This document shows, piece by piece, positions 60,803-64,000 of a stretch of 64,000 bases of DNA. Position 1 is the stretch's first letter. Each line of letters opens with the position of its first letter. Source of the DNA: Anodontia alba (taxonomy: Eukaryota; Mollusca; Bivalvia; Lucinida; Lucinidae); NCBI GenBank assembly GCA_964016985.1, contig OZ024825.1, positions 37,943,557-38,007,556 on the forward strand, written 5' to 3'. A program made the translations under genes and the position numbers. Below the pieces are notes generated by a model, which was not told the origin of the DNA, made no database searches, and saw nothing but the letters and a program-made list of their open reading frames with translations.

Positions 60803-61072
60803 TTGACATTTCCAAGGCAATATTTCTATCGCAGTTTCTTCTGCTTTGTTTGTTCTGTTTTCGATGCTTTTCTTGTTGTCGTTTTATTTCCCTTTATACC
60901 TTATCCGGTGCCTTGGGAGAGCAGTATTTCGCGATTGTGGCCGTTCCTGGGTATCTTAATGTTTACTGCAACTATCGTATTTCCCCTACTCTCCTTTCGA
61001 CATATTCGGAAAGTCATTTTTTGCCTGGCGCTTTACACAGAAGTAGGTTTGCAAACTTTTACCATGATTTAA
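60803..61072 (+). CDS. Hydrophobic open frame, possible membrane-protein fragment
   Basis: An 89-codon frame starts at TTG, with no ATG in a good position. A possible acceptor (TTTCTATCGCAG) ends at 60834. It has hydrophobic runs FFCFVCSVFDAFLVVVLF and FLGILMFTATIVFPLLSF joined by PVPWESSIS. The PxxPxES...ATI layout faintly recalls the start of Frag1/DRAM-type membrane proteins, but the match is by eye, short and not in a defined gene. A second frame overlaps the whole stretch. It could equally be noncoding T-rich DNA. Confidence 0.15.
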   Translation: MTFPRQYFYRSFFCFVCSVFDAFLVVVLFPFIPYPVPWESSISRLWPFLGILMFTATIVFPLLSFRHIRKVIFCLALYTEVGLQTFTMI

Positions 61073-61125
61073 TGCAAAACCATTCGTCGTAACTATTTCA
61101 CCATTAATTTTAACTAACAATCAAA

Positions 61126-61127
<2 letters not shown>

Positions 61128-61156
<29 letters not shown>
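61128..61156. repeat. Poly-T run, 29 bases
   Basis: Uninterrupted T29, possibly the tail of a minus-strand retroposed sequence, though no body was recognised beside it. Confidence 0.9.
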
Positions 61157-61158
<2 letters not shown>

Positions 61159-61600
61159 CCGAGTAGAATCGGCTGCAAGTTATGCAGAAATCGGTACGAT
61201 AGTACGATAGGTAAACTGAAGGCAGGTTTTTAACAAGTTCTACATGTTCAAACTTTCTGAAATTTTCACAATATTTTCATGAAACGTCATTCATTAAAAT
61301 GAACAAAGAAAAGTAAAAAAAAAAAAAAAAAACAAACATGCTCTTCGATAAAAATGAAAAAAAAAATCAGTTTAAGTTAGAAATTGCATGGGTTGGACCT
61401 TTTTGTGGCTATAATTTAATTTTAGAGTAAATATTTGAGAACAAAATATAGAAAAGACAAATGGTTTCCGATAAAATATGGTCAGTCAGAACTAAATATT
61501 TTCATTTAGAATAAAACGCCAAGCAAAATCTGCCTTTCCAAATGACGTCCTAGCTACTTACCGTAATCGTCCTAACATTTGAAATAGTACAGAACTATTC
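61157..61600. other. No gene recognised
   Basis: AT-rich with an A-run at about 61315-61331. No exon is supported. Confidence 0.4.
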
Positions 61601-61742
61601 CATACCTTTCTGGGCGACAGGCAAAACTATCAGCCCAAGGTACTGTGGGCCACCTGATGAACTATCGTCCGAGGCCGAAGTTCATCAGGTGGTCGACAGC
61701 ACTGAGGGGCTGGTAGTTTTGACTGTCGCGCAGAAAGGTATG
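61601..61742. repeat. Hairpin with CATACCTTTCTG / CAGAAAGGTATG ends
   Basis: CATACCTTTCTGGGCGACAG, GCAAAACTATCAGCCC mirrors GGGCTGGTAGTTTTGACTGT, CGCGCAGAAAGGTATG. Inner CCACCTGATGAACT and AGTTCATCAGGTGG form a second perfect stem. Confidence 0.85.
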
Positions 61743-61945
61743 ATATAGAAGTTTTATTACCCCTCATAAAGGTTATTAGGTAATTCACGTGACCAGGAGA
61801 TAGTCTAAAATATGAGCCAGGGAAATAGTTCTCACACAGAAAGGTACGATATAGATGTTTTATTACCCAACTCATAGAAGTTGCTTGGTACTTCACGTGA
61901 CCGGGAGATAGTCCAAAATATGAGCCCGGATGATAGTTCTCTGAG
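61735..61945 (+). repeat. Tandem duplication, 105-bp unit, two copies
   Basis: Copies begin AAAGGTATGATATAGAAG (61735) and AAAGGTACGATATAGATG (61840). Both contain TTTTATTACCC, TTCACGTGACC and GAGATAGTC. The start overlaps the right arm of the hairpin at 61601-61742. Confidence 0.85.
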
Positions 61946-62087
61946 AACCGTTCAATCTACCTGGCTTTTGTCATAGTTGAAAATGCGTAAGATAGTCAAA
62001 AATGCCTTATAACTTCTCATATAGTAGATTGGGTAATAATCCATTCTATTACCTGTTGATGTGTTTAAAATATTGCTGTATGTATGA

Positions 62088-62154
62088 CAAACAGTGTAGA
62101 CCCTGGTCAGACGCCGTGTTCTGTGGCGTTTGATCTGGGTCTACACTGTTTGCA
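62088..62154. repeat. GCAAACAGTG hairpin element, best copy
   Basis: ACAAACAGTGTAGACCCTGG, TCAGACGCCGTGTTCTGTGG, CGTTTGATCTGGGTCTACAC, TGTTTGC. The arms pair over about 30 bp. It serves as the type copy for this family in the window; a partial copy lies at 62766-62822. Confidence 0.9.
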
Positions 62155-62221
62155 AAGGCCTATCTGTCCAAATACTTAGGGTTATTACGGTAGGTAGATA
62201 AATGGGTTAGTTTAAGGTTAC

Positions 62222-62465
62222 TAGATACACTTGGGAGTTTTTCAACAATTTATACAAGGGGACAACTTTTGTAACTTCTTATTTGAGTTCATGTGCATCA
62301 AGCTCCTTCTGGATAGGGGTCTTCTTTGAAAGGGAAGAATTTGCTTCAGTGGGAGCAAATTCTTTTCTTTAAGAGTAGACTCCTTTTTCAGAAGAGGGTG
62401 GGGTGCAAAAAAAACTGGACAGAGTTGTCTATAAAGTGTATTAAGCTGTTTAAGGCGTTCGAATA
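62222..62465. repeat. GGGTCTACTCTAAA hairpin-family copy 4
   Basis: GACAACTTTTGTAACTTCTT leads in. The palindrome GGGAAGAATTTGCTTCAGTG, GGAGCAAATTCTTTTCTTTA is followed by AGAGTAGACTCC and a tail with GACAGAGTTGTC. A further fragment (CCCTTTCTGGAAAGGGGCC) lies at 62648-62666. Confidence 0.65.
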
Positions 62466-62538
62466 TTTACTGTAGTTGCAACAGTTACGATAAGGCCTAT
62501 ATATGGACTGGTTATTACCTTCTCTTAATGAAACTTCA

Positions 62539-62605
62539 CATAATAAATTAACGGGAGTAGATACAGATACACCTTCAGTGTATCAACTCCCGTTAATTTA
62601 TTATG
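62539..62605. repeat. Hairpin CATAATAAATTAACGGGAG
   Basis: CATAATAAATTAACGGGAGT and its exact inverse ACTCCCGTTAATTTATTATG differ by one base, enclosing about 27 bp. Confidence 0.88.
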
Positions 62606-62956
62606 GGAAATAAATTTATTATGAGAAATTGTCAAAAATGTTTTTGTCCCTTTCTGGAAAGGGGCCTTCTCTAAGTACTCAGGAAGGCAATCAGAGAGTT
62701 ACAAAAGTCGTCCCTCTTTTAAAACATTACCGTATTTACCCATAGTATACGGAAAAATAGGCTGGGCAAACAATGTAGGCACAGATCAGACGTCGTAGAA
62801 TATGGTGTTTGTATACTGTTTACTATTCAACCACCACCGTTTTAGATGCGTCACCAAGTAGTCGAATTTACTTACTCAAATTTTAGGAGAGCTGCGGTTA
62901 GGATTTAAGGCATATAGCTCCAGATAATGTACTTTTTCCAACCAAAATATATTGAT

Positions 62957-63233
62957 CATTACGAAAACATGCCTATTCAAATATATTGAACATTTTACCA
63001 CCAAAAAATGAAAATTTTCAGATAAAAAATCTGAAAGTTTTCATGTTTCTGCTCAAACTATAGATTGTGGGTACTTGTTAGCCGCCTCGACGAGGCGGTT
63101 CTAACGAGTACCCACAATCTATGTTTTTGAGCAGAAATAAGAAAAATAATGTATACCCCTGTGAACCCCAGTTTTACTGTATAAAAGTGGGGTTTAAGGG
63201 GGTCACAATTATATAGGCGTGTTTTCGTGATGA
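62957..63233. mobile_element. CGTTAGAAC-core MITE, copy 8
   Basis: Ends are CATTACGAAAACATGCCTAT and TATAGGCGTGTTTTCGTGAT. The core at 63059-63122 has lost AACC in its left arm (GTTAGCCGCCTCG). A degenerate core trace (GTAGGCACTTCTTATGAGTA) follows at 63437-63456. Confidence 0.87.
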
Positions 63234-64000
63234 TTTTTTCTTATTTCTCCGTGAGCTTTGGGTAGTAAACCATACCTTCCCTAAATATTCGGACACTGTA
63301 ACCATAGCTCCAGAAAACAGGTGTGTCCAGAAACATATTTTATGTCTCTACGAAAATATTACTGATAATGCGCTTTTTTTTTTTCAACTAAAAACTTTAT
63401 ATTTTTTTTATATATTTCTCTAGGAAAACATGTATTGTAGGCACTTCTTATGAGTACCAAGATGACAATATGCAACTTGATTATGCGCCAAATATTACTA
63501 CAGCAGTTATTTCCCTTTGTCCAGTATTCAAGCACTGCTCCAACTGCTTTCAAGCTTTTAGCATGAACCTTCATCGTAACAGGATACCATCTGGTGAACT
63601 TGGGCATACTGGAAGGCGTATAAATATACTTCGAGGTGGTTAATCTGGTCCTGATTTTATAACATTTTCAAGTTCTTGAAAGACTATACGTTCTATGGGG
63701 AACCGAAATGAACTTGCATTTAGATTAATCATATTTTATTGCATATTAAACAAAAGGATTGGACACAAGTTATAACAACGTTAGATAGTCCTCTCCCTAC
63801 AGCATGAAATACACTCATTTAAAGATACAATGATGCAAATGAACATTTTACATAACAAAATAATAGAAGACAAAATATATTTGAAAAAGAAAAAACGTGG
63901 TCTTAAACAACGTAAACTTTTCGATATGCTGATATTAGCATTTAGCAAGAACAAAAGTGAAATGTATGAATGCTAGCACACACGATTGGAGAATTAAACC
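63234..64000. other. No gene recognised
   Basis: AT-rich. An 82-codon minus-strand frame at 63359-63607 has no recognisable domain. Nothing else is supported to the window end. Confidence 0.4.

Overview
The window is eukaryotic and looks like non-genic DNA from a marine bivalve mollusc. It is AT-rich, has almost no long open frames, carries GT-AG exon edges, and is full of short palindromic interspersed elements. Several of these (for example the GATCAGACGCC...GGCGTCTGATC hairpin and the CCGGGCCATAACTC tandem repeats) match what I remember of bivalve genomes. That taxonomic call rests on recall, not on a search.

Layout. 1-8.1 kb: unique AT-rich DNA containing two terminal-inverted-repeat (TIR) elements. 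Element A (752-4709) has arms built from ~188-bp subrepeats and holds a PHD-finger-like terminal exon. Element B (about 4767-5826) has arms built from a GGTCAACTCGGCC motif and holds a start-codon exon coding a Cys-rich finger. A palindromic MITE and a decayed Tc1/mariner transposase fragment (minus strand) follow. 8.1-8.4 kb: two ~166-bp repeats. 8,418-46,290: one head-to-tail satellite array of about 235 copies of a 161-bp monomer. Its right part is organised into a 16-monomer (~2.58 kb) higher-order repeat; its left part is more heterogeneous. This array is nearly 60% of the window.

46.3-64 kb: a dense field of MITEs and hairpins of at least eight kinds. The commonest has a central palindrome (GTACTCGTTAGAACCGCCTC and its complement). 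At 54104-54644 a very small LTR retroelement (TRIM-like, 541 bp, 207-bp LTRs, TAAC target duplication) is inserted in one of these MITEs, and each of its LTRs contains a tRNA-like sequence with A and B boxes.

The only convincing host coding sequence is a 131-codon HEAT/ARM-like protein at 56384-56779 (+), preceded by a splice acceptor. Its 3' side runs into an imperfect tandem repeat that appears to be derived from the last codons of the gene. The genes do not form a pathway. The window is mostly a record of satellite expansion and transposon nesting. Large stretches with nothing recognisable are stated as such.
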